Shown here one piece after another: positions 32,328 through 40,194 of a stretch of DNA of 64,000 nucleotides (position 1 is the stretch's first letter; every line of letters starts with the position of its first letter). The stretch comes from Halomarina ordinaria (GTDB lineage: Archaea; Halobacteriota; Halobacteria; Halobacteriales; Haloarculaceae): contig NZ_JARRAH010000001.1 in assembly GCF_030553305.1 (NCBI RefSeq), forward strand, positions 1,054,001-1,118,000, in the 5' to 3' direction. A program made the translations under genes and the position numbers. The notes below the pieces were generated by a model that was not told the origin of the DNA, searched no databases, and worked only from the letters and a program-made list of their open reading frames with translations.

Positions 32328-33801
32328 CTGGCTGGGCCACCGTTCGCGCGTGACGCCGGACGCCGCGGCACTCGTCGATACCGCGAGCGGCGCGTCGCTC
32401 ACGTTCGCCGACCTCGACGCCGAAGTCGAGGCGCTGGCCGGGCGACTCGCCGCGGAGGGCGTCTGCGTCGACGACCACGTCGGGATGCTCCTCGACGCCA
32501 GTCCGACGGCCGTCACCGTCGTCCACGCGGCGATGCGCGTCGGCGGCGTGCTCGTCCCGCTCTCGACGCGACTGACGACGGCCGAACTCGAACCGCGTAT
32601 CGAGCGCGCCGACCTCGACGTCCTCGTCTGCGAGGCGGGGACGGAGGCGCGCGCGCTCGACGCCGCCGGTGACGTCCGCGTCGTCTCCGTCGACGCGGAC
32701 GGCGAGGCGGCCGCCATCGGGGCGACCGACCCCCAGCCGTTCGACCTCCCCGAGTGGGACGCCGACGACCCGCTCGCGATGCTCTACACCTCGGGGACGA
32801 CCGGCGCGCCGAAACTGGTCGTCCTCACCGTGATGAACGTGCTGTCGAGCGCGAGCGCCAGCGCCTTCCGGCTCGGAACGCTCCCGGACGACCGCTGGGC
32901 GTCGCCCCTGTCGATGAGTTCGATGGGCGGACTGGCGCCCCTCTACCGGACGACGCTCTACGGGACCGCGCTCGTCCTCTGTCCGACGGACCCCGACGAC
33001 TTGCTCGAAGCACTCGGCGACCAGCGCCCGACCGGGGTCTCGCTCGTCCCGACGCTCCTCGCGCGACTGCTCGAGGAGGGCGACCTCCCCGACTCGCTGC
33101 GGTTCGTCCTGCTCGGGGGCGCACCCGCCCCGGACGACCTCGTTCGGGAGTGCGGCGAGCGCGGCGTCCCGGTCTGTCCGACCTACGGCATGACCGAGAC
33201 GGCCTCGCAGGTCGCCACCGCCCGCCCCGGCGAGGCCCCCGCTCACGTCGGGACCGTCGGCCGGCCGCTGCTGTTCACCGAGGTGACCGTCGTCGACGAC
33301 CACGGCGACCCGCTCCCGCGCGGGCACGGCGGCGAACTCGTCGTCGCCGGCCCGACGGTCACGGCCGGCTACTACGACGACCCGGCGGCCACCGCCGAGG
33401 CGTTCTGTCCGCACGGCCTGCTGACCGGCGACGTCGGCCGCGTCGACGCCGAGGGGCGCCTCTGGGTCGGCGACCGGAAGGCCGACCGCATCATCACCGG
33501 CGGACAGAACGTCGACCCGAACGAGGTCGTCGCCGCCCTCCGGTCGCTCGAGGGCGTCCGCGACGCCGCCGTCGTCGGCCTCCCCGACGAGGAGTGGGGC
33601 GAGCGCGTGGCGGCGCTCGTCGAGACGGAGAACGGTCTCGACGAGTCGAGCGTCGAGGCCCACTGCCGCGAGCGACTCGCGGGGTACAAACTCCCCCGCG
33701 TGGTCGGCTTCGGCCCGCTCCCCCGGACCGAGTCGGGGACCGTCGACCGGGCGGCGGTCCGCGAACGGCTGGAGGCGGTCCGCGCCACCACCGACTCCTG
33801 A
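32293..33801 (+). CDS. menE: o-Succinylbenzoate-CoA ligase
   Basis: 502 residues of the ANL adenylating family. The AMP motif LYTSGTTGAPKLVVLT, the A5 motif PTYGMTETASQVAT, the hinge GDVGRVDAEGRLWVGDRKAD and the catalytic C-terminal Lys region (TESGTVDRAAV, in which the usual Lys after GTV is replaced by Asp-Arg) are seen. It activates o-succinylbenzoate to its CoA ester for MenB. The ATG at 32293 lies inside menC with a purine-rich ribosome site (AAGGAAAAGGAA). A later start is possible, but MYQRILLRQVRDWLGHRS looks native. Confidence 0.88.
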   Translation: MYQRILLRQVRDWLGHRSRVTPDAAALVDTASGASLTFADLDAEVEALAGRLAAEGVCVDDHVGMLLDASPTAVTVVHAAMRVGGVLVPLSTRLTTAELEPRIERADLDVLVCEAGTEARALDAAGDVRVVSVDADGEAAAIGATDPQPFDLPEWDADDPLAMLYTSGTTGAPKLVVLTVMNVLSSASASAFRLGTLPDDRWASPLSMSSMGGLAPLYRTTLYGTALVLCPTDPDDLLEALGDQRPTGVSLVPTLLARLLEEGDLPDSLRFVLLGGAPAPDDLVRECGERGVPVCPTYGMTETASQVATARPGEAPAHVGTVGRPLLFTEVTVVDDHGDPLPRGHGGELVVAGPTVTAGYYDDPAATAEAFCPHGLLTGDVGRVDAEGRLWVGDRKADRIITGGQNVDPNEVVAALRSLEGVRDAAVVGLPDEEWGERVAALVETENGLDESSVEAHCRERLAGYKLPRVVGFGPLPRTESGTVDRAAVRERLEAVRATTDS

Positions 33802-33817
33802 GGCCCACTCGACGTGG

Positions 33818-33825
33818 ACTTATCT
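33818..33825 (+). promoter_or_regulatory. TATA-like element of the NRDE gene
   Basis: ACTTATCT lies about 28 bases before the GTG at 33849, supporting that start and a leaderless transcript. Confidence 0.45.
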
Positions 33826-33848
33826 CGCGCCGTCACCTACTCCCGTTC

Positions 33849-34625
33849 GTGTGTACACTCACCGTGGCCTGGCAGGTCTTCGACTCACACCCGGTGGTCG
33901 TCGCCGCGAACCGCGACGAGCGACTCGACCGGCCCTCCACCGCGCCCGCCGAGTTCCGCGACGGCGAGCATCGCGTCGTCGCCCCGCGCGACGAGGAGGC
34001 CGGCGGGACCTGGCTCGGCTACAACGACGCGGGCGTCGTCGTCGCCGTCACCAACCGGTGGGTGGGTGACCTGGGCGGCGAGCGCTCGCGCGGCCTGCTC
34101 GTCCGCGACGCGCTCCGCGAACCGAGTGCCGACGCCGCCCTCGCCGTCGTCGAGTCGGAACTCGACGCGCGCGACTACGAGGGGTTCAACCTCCTGCTCG
34201 CGGACGCCGCGGACGCACTCCTCGTCGAGTACGACGGCGCGCCGAGCGCCACCCGCCTCGACCCGGGTGTCCACGTCGTCATGAACGTCGGTTACGACAC
34301 GACGTACGTCGTCCCCGACGTCCGGCCGGACCTCGCGCGCCAGCAGGCCGAGAACGGGAAACGCCTGCTCCGGGCGCTCCTCCCCGAGGACGGCGAGCGC
34401 GCGGCCGGGTGGCGCGAGCGCGCGGCCGACGCCCTCGGCGACCACGACTACGGCGTGTGTATCCACCCCCCCGAGGCGGCGGCCGACGGCGAGGGGCCAG
34501 CCGCCGGGTTCGGCACCAAATCCTCGTCGCTGGTCGCTATCGACGCCGACGGGCGGGGGGACTACCGCTTCGCGCCGGGGCCGCCGTGCGTCACCGACTA
34601 CGAACCCGTGGACAGTCAGATTTAA
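33849..34625 (+). CDS. NRDE (TANGO2-like) family protein
   Basis: 258 residues starting at GTG with Cys as residue 2 (MCTLTVAWQVF), followed by VVAANRDERLDRPS, the family name motif, and GGTWLGYNDAGVVVAVTNRW. The fold is of the N-terminal nucleophile type, and Cys2 is the likely nucleophile after methionine removal. Relatives include TANGO2, linked to haem or lipid handling, but the archaeal role is unknown. The TAA at 34623-34625 is part of the TATA box of the next gene. Confidence 0.88.
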   Translation: MCTLTVAWQVFDSHPVVVAANRDERLDRPSTAPAEFRDGEHRVVAPRDEEAGGTWLGYNDAGVVVAVTNRWVGDLGGERSRGLLVRDALREPSADAALAVVESELDARDYEGFNLLLADAADALLVEYDGAPSATRLDPGVHVVMNVGYDTTYVVPDVRPDLARQQAENGKRLLRALLPEDGERAAGWRERAADALGDHDYGVCIHPPEAAADGEGPAAGFGTKSSSLVAIDADGRGDYRFAPGPPCVTDYEPVDSQI

Positions 34626-34627
34626 TC
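34620..34627 (+). promoter_or_regulatory. TATA box of the winged-helix gene, overlapping the NRDE stop
   Basis: ATTTAATC spans the stop codon of the NRDE gene and lies about 28 bases before the ATG at 34651, a compact leaderless promoter embedded in an upstream stop. Confidence 0.55.
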
Positions 34628-34650
34628 GCCCCTCTCCCCCTCTAGGTCGT

Positions 34651-34998
34651 ATGAGCGCCACAGCATCCGAGGAGGACCTGACCGACGACGAGTTGGCGGG
34701 TCTCGAACTCGTGCGCGAGAGCGGGGGCATCCACCAGAGCGAGTTCTGGAAGGCCCTCGACGTCTCCTCGCGCAAGGGGAGTCGCATCGTCGAGTCGCTG
34801 GTCGAGAAGGAACTCATCGACCGCGAGGACACGGTCTACGAGGGGCACAACACGTACTACCTGACGCCGACGGCCGCCGACCTCGACTTCTCGCTGCTGA
34901 TGGCCGGCGACATGCTCTCGCCGTTCGTCGCCGACGACGAACTCGACACGAGCAGCGACGCCTTCTCGCAGTGGATCATGCGGCTGGCGTACCAGTAG
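34651..34998 (+). CDS. Winged-helix transcriptional regulator (MarR/Lrp-like)
   Basis: 115 residues: an acidic N-terminus, then a winged helix (GGIHQSEFWKALDVSSRKGS as helices 2-3, VESLVEKELIDREDTVYEGH as helix and wing) and a C-terminal helical region (FSLLMAGDMLSPFVADDEL). No ligand domain is present. It is leaderless, with its own promoter in the end of the NRDE gene. It is followed six bases after the stop by a composite palindrome similar to that after menB. Confidence 0.8.
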   Translation: MSATASEEDLTDDELAGLELVRESGGIHQSEFWKALDVSSRKGSRIVESLVEKELIDREDTVYEGHNTYYLTPTAADLDFSLLMAGDMLSPFVADDELDTSSDAFSQWIMRLAYQ

Positions 34999-35004
34999 TC
35001 GGAC

Positions 35005-35063
35005 CTTTTTACGCCTCGGGTGCGCTTCGCGCACCGCTCGGCGCAGAAAGCTACGGTAAAAAG
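35005..35063 (+). repeat. Composite palindrome after the winged-helix gene
   Basis: Outer arms CTTTTTAC (35005-35012) and GTAAAAAG (35056-35063) are perfectly complementary. Within them lies the perfect inner stem GGTGCGC-TTC-GCGCACC (35019-35035). The element begins six bases after a stop codon, as does the one after menB, and shares its plan: a T-rich arm, a GC stem with a TTC loop, and an A-rich arm. The following 70 bases are rich in further GCGG/CCGC self-complementary words. Confidence 0.75.
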
Positions 35064-35204
35064 AGCCGCGAACAACGCGGCGCGTTGCTCGCGGTGGACC
35101 GCGTCGCGAAGCGGCGCGGACCCTGGATACCGTTCGTTAGGTTCGGTGGAGAGCGCCGGGAGCGTTCCGGGGGTCCGTCGAGCGGCGGGGACGTGCGGCA
35201 GGAG

Positions 35205-36620
35205 TCAGATACCCCGTGGCCCGGTTATCGTCGGCATCGCGGCGACGTTACCGGACCCGACCGCCCGCCCGACGGTCGCCCACAGACGGTCGACGGTCCG
35301 GGTGAGCGGCGACTCCGTCGGTTGCGACTCGGCCGCGGCGCGCTGGTAGTCCACGTAGCGGACGTTCACCGTCACGGGGTGGCCCACGTCGTCGCTGATG
35401 CGCTCGCGTAACTGTTCGGCCAGGACCGGGTACTCGCTGTCGGCGGTCCGTCCCACCGTCACCGTCACCGTCTCGACGCTGCCGAACGCCTCCATGTCGT
35501 TGTAGTCGGTCTGGACGCCGACGAGGTCGAGGCCCTCGTAGGTGTCGTCGGACAGCACCGCCTCGACGTCGCGGTCGACGGTCTGCTCGTAGGCGATGTG
35601 CTGGTAGGTCGCGAACGAGGTGAGCACGAGCATGACGGCGAACGCGAGGACGACGACGGCGTAGGCGCCCGTCCGGACCGAGACGGAGACGTTCTCCCGG
35701 ACGCTCCCGACGACCGACGACCGGTAGCCGAGCGAGACGAGGCCGACGTACGCCGCGACGTTGATGAAGATGATGTTCATCAGGAGCAGGACGACCGCCC
35801 CGAGGGCGACCAGCGGGTCGCCCCAGACGACGCCGATGCCGGCGGTGGCGGCGGCGGGGACGATGGCCGCCGCGACGGCCACCCCCGCGATGGAGACGGG
35901 GAGGTCGGTCGCCAGCGCGAGCGCCCCGGCGAACCCGGCGGCGACGGCGATGACGAGCGTCAACATCCCCGGCGTGAGGAACGAACTCACCTGGTCTATC
36001 TGAGAGACGGCCGTCGAACTCGGGACGAAGTACGCCCACTGCAGCGCCAGGCTCATCAGTATCGCGGCGAGGAACGCGACGACGAGGCCGAGCGCCTGCG
36101 AGAGGACGCTCTCGACGACCATCTCCCGGTCGCTGATGACCGCGCCGACGCTCGCCGAGAGCGTCGACCCCGCGAACGGCGCGATGACCATCGCGCCGAC
36201 GATGACGATGGCCGTATCCAGCAGGAGGCCCGCGACGGCGACGACGGCACTCAGCGCGGCGAACGCGATGTACGTCCGGCGCCCCGGCGTCAGGTCGTCC
36301 GCGCGCTCGCGGAGTTCGGGGTGCGAGACGCCCGCCTCCCCCTTCGGCCCCTCGACGTAGCGGTCGGCCACGGCGTCGGCGTTCGGGACGACCGCCCGGT
36401 CGACGTCCGTGACGACGGTGTAGGTGTCCTCGTCGAGGCCGGCGTCGTAGAGCCGGTCGAGTATCGCGTCTACCGCCCCCGCCGGGACGGGTACGTGAGC
36501 GATGACGCCGTCGCGCCCGCTCAGTTCGTCGCCGAGGAGGTAGTCGACGCCCGCGTCGTCGAGCGTCCGCTCGACCTCGGTTCGGACGTCGTTGGGGACG
36601 AAGACCTGGATGAGCCGCAT
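35205..36620 (-). CDS. DUF389/TIGR00341 membrane protein
   Basis: 471 residues. A cytoplasmic N-terminal ACT-like domain (MRLIQVFVPNDVRTEVERTL; 1-90) is followed by the DUF389 membrane core of about eight helices (AIVIVGAMVIAPFAGSTLSA, SDREMVVESVLSQ, AAIVPAAATAGIGVVWGD) and a soluble C-terminal domain (about 360-440, VTVTVGRTADSEYPVLAEQL). The family is of unknown function, possibly a channel or transporter. The stop is at 35205, facing the winged-helix gene and its palindrome. ATG at 36620. Confidence 0.9.
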   Translation of the reverse strand: MRLIQVFVPNDVRTEVERTLDDAGVDYLLGDELSGRDGVIAHVPVPAGAVDAILDRLYDAGLDEDTYTVVTDVDRAVVPNADAVADRYVEGPKGEAGVSHPELRERADDLTPGRRTYIAFAALSAVVAVAGLLLDTAIVIVGAMVIAPFAGSTLSASVGAVISDREMVVESVLSQALGLVVAFLAAILMSLALQWAYFVPSSTAVSQIDQVSSFLTPGMLTLVIAVAAGFAGALALATDLPVSIAGVAVAAAIVPAAATAGIGVVWGDPLVALGAVVLLLMNIIFINVAAYVGLVSLGYRSSVVGSVRENVSVSVRTGAYAVVVLAFAVMLVLTSFATYQHIAYEQTVDRDVEAVLSDDTYEGLDLVGVQTDYNDMEAFGSVETVTVTVGRTADSEYPVLAEQLRERISDDVGHPVTVNVRYVDYQRAAAESQPTESPLTRTVDRLWATVGRAVGSGNVAAMPTITGPRGI

Positions 36621-36748
36621 TGCCGGGAGGACAGCGGGTGCCCGTTTCAGTGTTCTGGCTCGGGACGGTCACCCACGAGAGAGCCGTCGGTAAGGTCCAT
36701 TGACCGCGAGCGAAGAAGGAACGCAGTTCGTGTCGAACGCGAGCGCGG

Positions 36749-38341
36749 TCAGCCGATGAGTCGCTCCTCGTCCTCCCAGTAGTCCTGGCGGATCTGGTAC
36801 TTCTGGACCTTGCCGGTGGCAGTTTCGGGGAGGTCCTCGACGAACTCGACGCGTCGGGGTATCTTGTAGGCCGCCATGTGCTCGCGGGCGAACGACTCGA
36901 TGTCGTCCGCCGTGAGGTCAGACCCCGGTTTCGGGACGACGAGCGCCGTCACCAGTTCGCCCCACTCGTCGCTCGGCGTGGGGATGACCGCCACCTTCCG
37001 GACGTCGGGATGGTCGTAGAGCGTGTCCTCGACCTCGATGGACGAGACGTTCTCACCCCCGGAGATGATGATGTCCTTCTTCCGGTCCTGGATGGATATC
37101 ATCCCGTCCTCGTCCCACGTGGCGAGGTCGCCCGTGTGGAAGTAGCCCGGCCTGCGGGCGTTGAACGCCTCGTGGGTCTCCTCGTCCTTGTTGAGGTAGC
37201 GGTCCATCACCTGGTTGCCCTTCACGACGATTTCGCCCATCGACCGCCCGTCGCGGGGGACGTCCTCGCCGTCCTCGTCGACGACGCGCACGTCCGTCGC
37301 GAGGGTTTCGGAGCCCTGGAAGGACTTCATCTCGCGGCCGCGCTCGGCGAGGCGGCGCGGGGAGTTCGACGTGGTGATGATGGGGGCCGTCTCCGTGAGG
37401 CCGTAGATGTGGATGATGCGCCAGCCGATGTCGTCCTCGACCGTCTCGATGGTCGCCTTCGGCGGGGCGCTCCCCGCGGTGGCGATGCGCACCTCCCGGT
37501 CGCCCGTCGTGGGTTCGTCGGGGTGCTCCTCGCGGTAGGCGATGAGACGGTTGAGCACCGTCGGCGCGCCGCACAGGAACGACACGTCGTGGTCACGGAC
37601 GCGTTCGAGCGTGCCCGCCGGGTCGAACGTGCGCTGACAGACGTGCGTCCCGCCGGTGCCCGTGATGGCGTAGGTGTGGCCCCAGCCGTTGCAGTGGAAC
37701 ATCGGCAGGGTCCAGAGGTAGGTGTCGTCGTCGCGTATCTCCATGTGCTGGTTGAGCACCAGCGCGTGCCAGTGTTCCGTCCGGTGGGTCCGGACGACGC
37801 CCTTCGGGTCGCCCGTCGTCCCGGAGGTGTAGTTGATGGAGGCGTCGTCGTCCTCGTCGATGTCGGGGCGCTCGGGCGCCTCGGGCGAGGCGTCGGCGAG
37901 CAGCCCCTCGTAGTCCGTCCAGTCGCCCTCGATGTCGTCGGCGCGATACCCGACGAAGTGTTCCGCGGGCACCGACTCGCGGACCGACTCGATGTTCTCG
38001 GCGTAGTCGTAGTCCGCGATGACCGTGTCCGCCGCGCAGTCGTTGAGGATGTACTCGAATTCCTCGGGCACGAGGCGGTAGTTCATCGGGACGAACACCG
38101 CCCCCAGTTGGTTCGTCGCGTAGAGCGACTCCAGGAAGTAGTGGGTGTTCGGTGCGAGCAGCGCGACTCGGTCCCCCTGTTCGACCCCCAGGTCGGCGAG
38201 CGCGTTCGACAGGCGGTTCACCCGCTCGCCGAACTCCGCGTAGGTGTACTCGGTCCCGTCGTGAGCGACCACCCCGACCACGTCGTCGTAGAGGTCGAGC
38301 GCCCGGTCGAGGAAGTCGAGCGTCCGCATTTGAACCTTCAT
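36749..38341 (-). CDS. Acyl-CoA synthetase (ANL family)
   Basis: 530 residues. AMP motif INYTSGTTGDPKGVVRTHR, substrate region LWTLPMFHCNGWGHTY, A5 IHIYGLTETAPIITTSN, hinge YFHTGDLATWDEDGMISIQDRKKD, and C-terminal catalytic Lys in ETATGKVQKYQI. The pattern MFHCNGW is typical of medium-chain or short-chain acyl-CoA ligases of the dicarboxylate/fatty-acid type. It forms acyl-CoA from a carboxylate, ATP and CoA; the substrate is unknown. It stands alone, separate from the acyl-CoA genes near 52-63 kb. ATG at 38341; MRTLDFLDRA four codons later is an alternative start. Confidence 0.88.
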   Translation of the reverse strand: MKVQMRTLDFLDRALDLYDDVVGVVAHDGTEYTYAEFGERVNRLSNALADLGVEQGDRVALLAPNTHYFLESLYATNQLGAVFVPMNYRLVPEEFEYILNDCAADTVIADYDYAENIESVRESVPAEHFVGYRADDIEGDWTDYEGLLADASPEAPERPDIDEDDDASINYTSGTTGDPKGVVRTHRTEHWHALVLNQHMEIRDDDTYLWTLPMFHCNGWGHTYAITGTGGTHVCQRTFDPAGTLERVRDHDVSFLCGAPTVLNRLIAYREEHPDEPTTGDREVRIATAGSAPPKATIETVEDDIGWRIIHIYGLTETAPIITTSNSPRRLAERGREMKSFQGSETLATDVRVVDEDGEDVPRDGRSMGEIVVKGNQVMDRYLNKDEETHEAFNARRPGYFHTGDLATWDEDGMISIQDRKKDIIISGGENVSSIEVEDTLYDHPDVRKVAVIPTPSDEWGELVTALVVPKPGSDLTADDIESFAREHMAAYKIPRRVEFVEDLPETATGKVQKYQIRQDYWEDEERLIG

Positions 38342-38478
38342 GAACGTTCGGCCGGGTGTTTCGAGGGCGACGGCTAATGGTTTTCGCCGTCGCTCCGCAA
38401 ATCCGCCTGTGTTAGGTAATCGCTGGTTGTGTTACGTCGCCGCGGAGGGGCGGGGGAGGCGAGGACCGGTCGCCGACG

Positions 38479-39747
38479 TCAGGCCAGCGCGCTCCCGACC
38501 CGGATTATCTCGCGCTCGCCGAAGGCCGGCCCGACGAACTGAATCCCCACTGGTAGGCCGTCGGTCTCGCCGGCGGGGACGGAGACCGCCGGCAGGTTCG
38601 CGAGGTTGACCGGGACGGTGTTGACGTCCGCGAGGTACATCTGGAGCGGGTCGTCGAGGCTCTCGCCGCGCTCGAAGGGCGGGACGGGCATCGTCGGCGA
38701 GGCGAGGACGTCGGCCTCCGAGAGCGCCGCGTCGAAGTCCTGGGCGACCCACGCCCGGGCGTCCTGGGCCTTCGCGTAGTACTTGTCGTGGTAGCCCGCC
38801 GAGAGGGCGTACGTGCCGAGGAGGATTCGGCGCTTGACCTCCTCGCCGAAGCCCTCCTCGCGGGCGCGGGCGAACGCCTCGTTCCAGTTGCCCTCGTAGC
38901 CGCCGGAGACGCCGTAGCGGACGCCGTCGAAGCGCGCGAGGTTCGAGGACGCCTCGGAGGTGGCGATGACGTAGTAGGCGGCGACGGCCCTCTCGACGGA
39001 GGGGAGCGACACCTCGACGGTCTCGGCCCCCTTGTCGCGCAGGTCGTCGAGCGCGGCCTCGAACGCCTCGCGGACCCCCTCGTCGACGCCCGTCACGAGT
39101 TCGGTCGGGACGCCGACGGTCGTCCCCTCGACGTCGCCGTCGGCGGCGCTCGCGTAGTCGCCACCGGCCTCGGCCTCGCGCGTCGTCGCGTCGCGCTCGT
39201 CGACGCCCGCGATGACCTCCAGCAGTTCGGCGGCCGCCTCGACCGTGGGCGCGAGCGGGCCGATCTGTTCCAGCGAGTTGGCGTAGGCGACGAGGCCGTA
39301 GCGCGAGACCAGCCCGTAGGTGGGCTTGATGCCGACGACGCCGCAGAAGGCGGCGGGGTTGCGGATGGACCCGCCGGTGTCGGTGCCGAGCGCGAGGTCG
39401 GCCTCGCCGGCGGCGACGGCGGCCGCCGACCCACCCGACGAACCGCCGGGGACCCGCCCGGGGGCGACGGGGTTCTCCGTCGGCCCGAAGTGGGACGTCT
39501 CGGTGGTCGAGCCCATCCCGAACTCGTCCATGTTGGTCTTGCCGACGATGGTGGCACCGGCGGCCTTCAGCCGCTCGACGACGGTGGCGTCGTACGGCGG
39601 GACGTACTCCTCGAGCATGGCCGACCCGCAGGTCGTCCTGACGCCCTCCGTGGAGATGTTGTCCTTGACGGCGACGGTTCGGCCGGCGAGCGGACCATCA
39701 GCCTCGCCCTCGACGGTCTCCTCGGTGATGAAGACGTTCTCCGCCAT
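38479..39747 (-). CDS. gatA: Asp/Glu-tRNA amidotransferase subunit A
   Basis: 422 residues of the amidase-signature family. The triad is visible as Lys in TVAVKDNISTEGVRTTCGSA, the cis-Ser in PGGSSGGSAAAVA and the nucleophilic Ser in GTDTGGSIRNPAAF. It releases ammonia from glutamine, which GatB uses to convert misacylated tRNA to Gln- or Asn-tRNA. Its ATG directly follows the gatC stop (39747/39748). gatB is not in this window, as in many haloarchaea where it is unlinked. Confidence 0.95.
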   Translation of the reverse strand: MAENVFITEETVEGEADGPLAGRTVAVKDNISTEGVRTTCGSAMLEEYVPPYDATVVERLKAAGATIVGKTNMDEFGMGSTTETSHFGPTENPVAPGRVPGGSSGGSAAAVAAGEADLALGTDTGGSIRNPAAFCGVVGIKPTYGLVSRYGLVAYANSLEQIGPLAPTVEAAAELLEVIAGVDERDATTREAEAGGDYASAADGDVEGTTVGVPTELVTGVDEGVREAFEAALDDLRDKGAETVEVSLPSVERAVAAYYVIATSEASSNLARFDGVRYGVSGGYEGNWNEAFARAREEGFGEEVKRRILLGTYALSAGYHDKYYAKAQDARAWVAQDFDAALSEADVLASPTMPVPPFERGESLDDPLQMYLADVNTVPVNLANLPAVSVPAGETDGLPVGIQFVGPAFGEREIIRVGSALA

Positions 39748-40026
39748 CTACGACACCCGCGGCCCCTTGAACTGGCCGTCCTCGGTCTCGGGGGCGTTGG
39801 CGAGCGCCGCCGACTGGTCGAGGCTCTCATGGACCTCGTCGGGACGCATGACGTTCACGAGGTCGCGCTCGCGGTCCACCTCGGGGACCTCGTCGAGGGT
39901 GTCGAAGTACGCGAGGATGTCGGCGAACTGTTCGGCGAACCGGCCGACCTCCTCCTCGTCCAGCGCGACCCGCGCGAGGCCAGCCACGTGGCGGACCTCC
40001 TCGGGGTCGACCGATGCATCGCTCAT
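39748..40026 (-). CDS. gatC: Asp/Glu-tRNA amidotransferase subunit C
   Basis: 92 residues: VDPEEVRHVAGLARVALDEE, VGRFAEQFADILAYFDTLDEV and VNVMRPDEVHESLDQSAALA are the conserved blocks. GatC wraps around GatA and stabilises its contact with GatB. It abuts gatA with no spacer. ATG at 40026. The upstream region is shared with the divergent TFB gene. Confidence 0.95.
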   Translation of the reverse strand: MSDASVDPEEVRHVAGLARVALDEEEVGRFAEQFADILAYFDTLDEVPEVDRERDLVNVMRPDEVHESLDQSAALANAPETEDGQFKGPRVS

Positions 40027-40114
40027 ACTGGCCCCTGTTACGGGCGAACACTAAGGGTTTCGAAAGGGTGGATTCGCCGCGTAGCGGGCGTGGCACGCCG
40101 TCTCACGTTCAACG

Positions 40115-40122
40115 GATTTAAG
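40115..40122 (+). promoter_or_regulatory. TATA box of the TFB gene
   Basis: GATTTAAG gives a predicted start near 40147 and a leader of about 50 bases before the ATG at 40195. A leadered transcript is unusual in this window. Confidence 0.5.
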
Positions 40123-40194
40123 TCACTCGGTTCCGTATTGTTGTGCACAGAGCGACGATTCTGGGTCGCGCGGCCCACCCACCCATCCCACACG

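Noticed and set aside
25054-33801. The menaquinone cluster as a transferred island
   Set aside because: Its base composition, acidic proteins and promoter style are the same as those of its neighbours, and haloarchaea use menaquinone generally, so no sign of recent transfer is visible.
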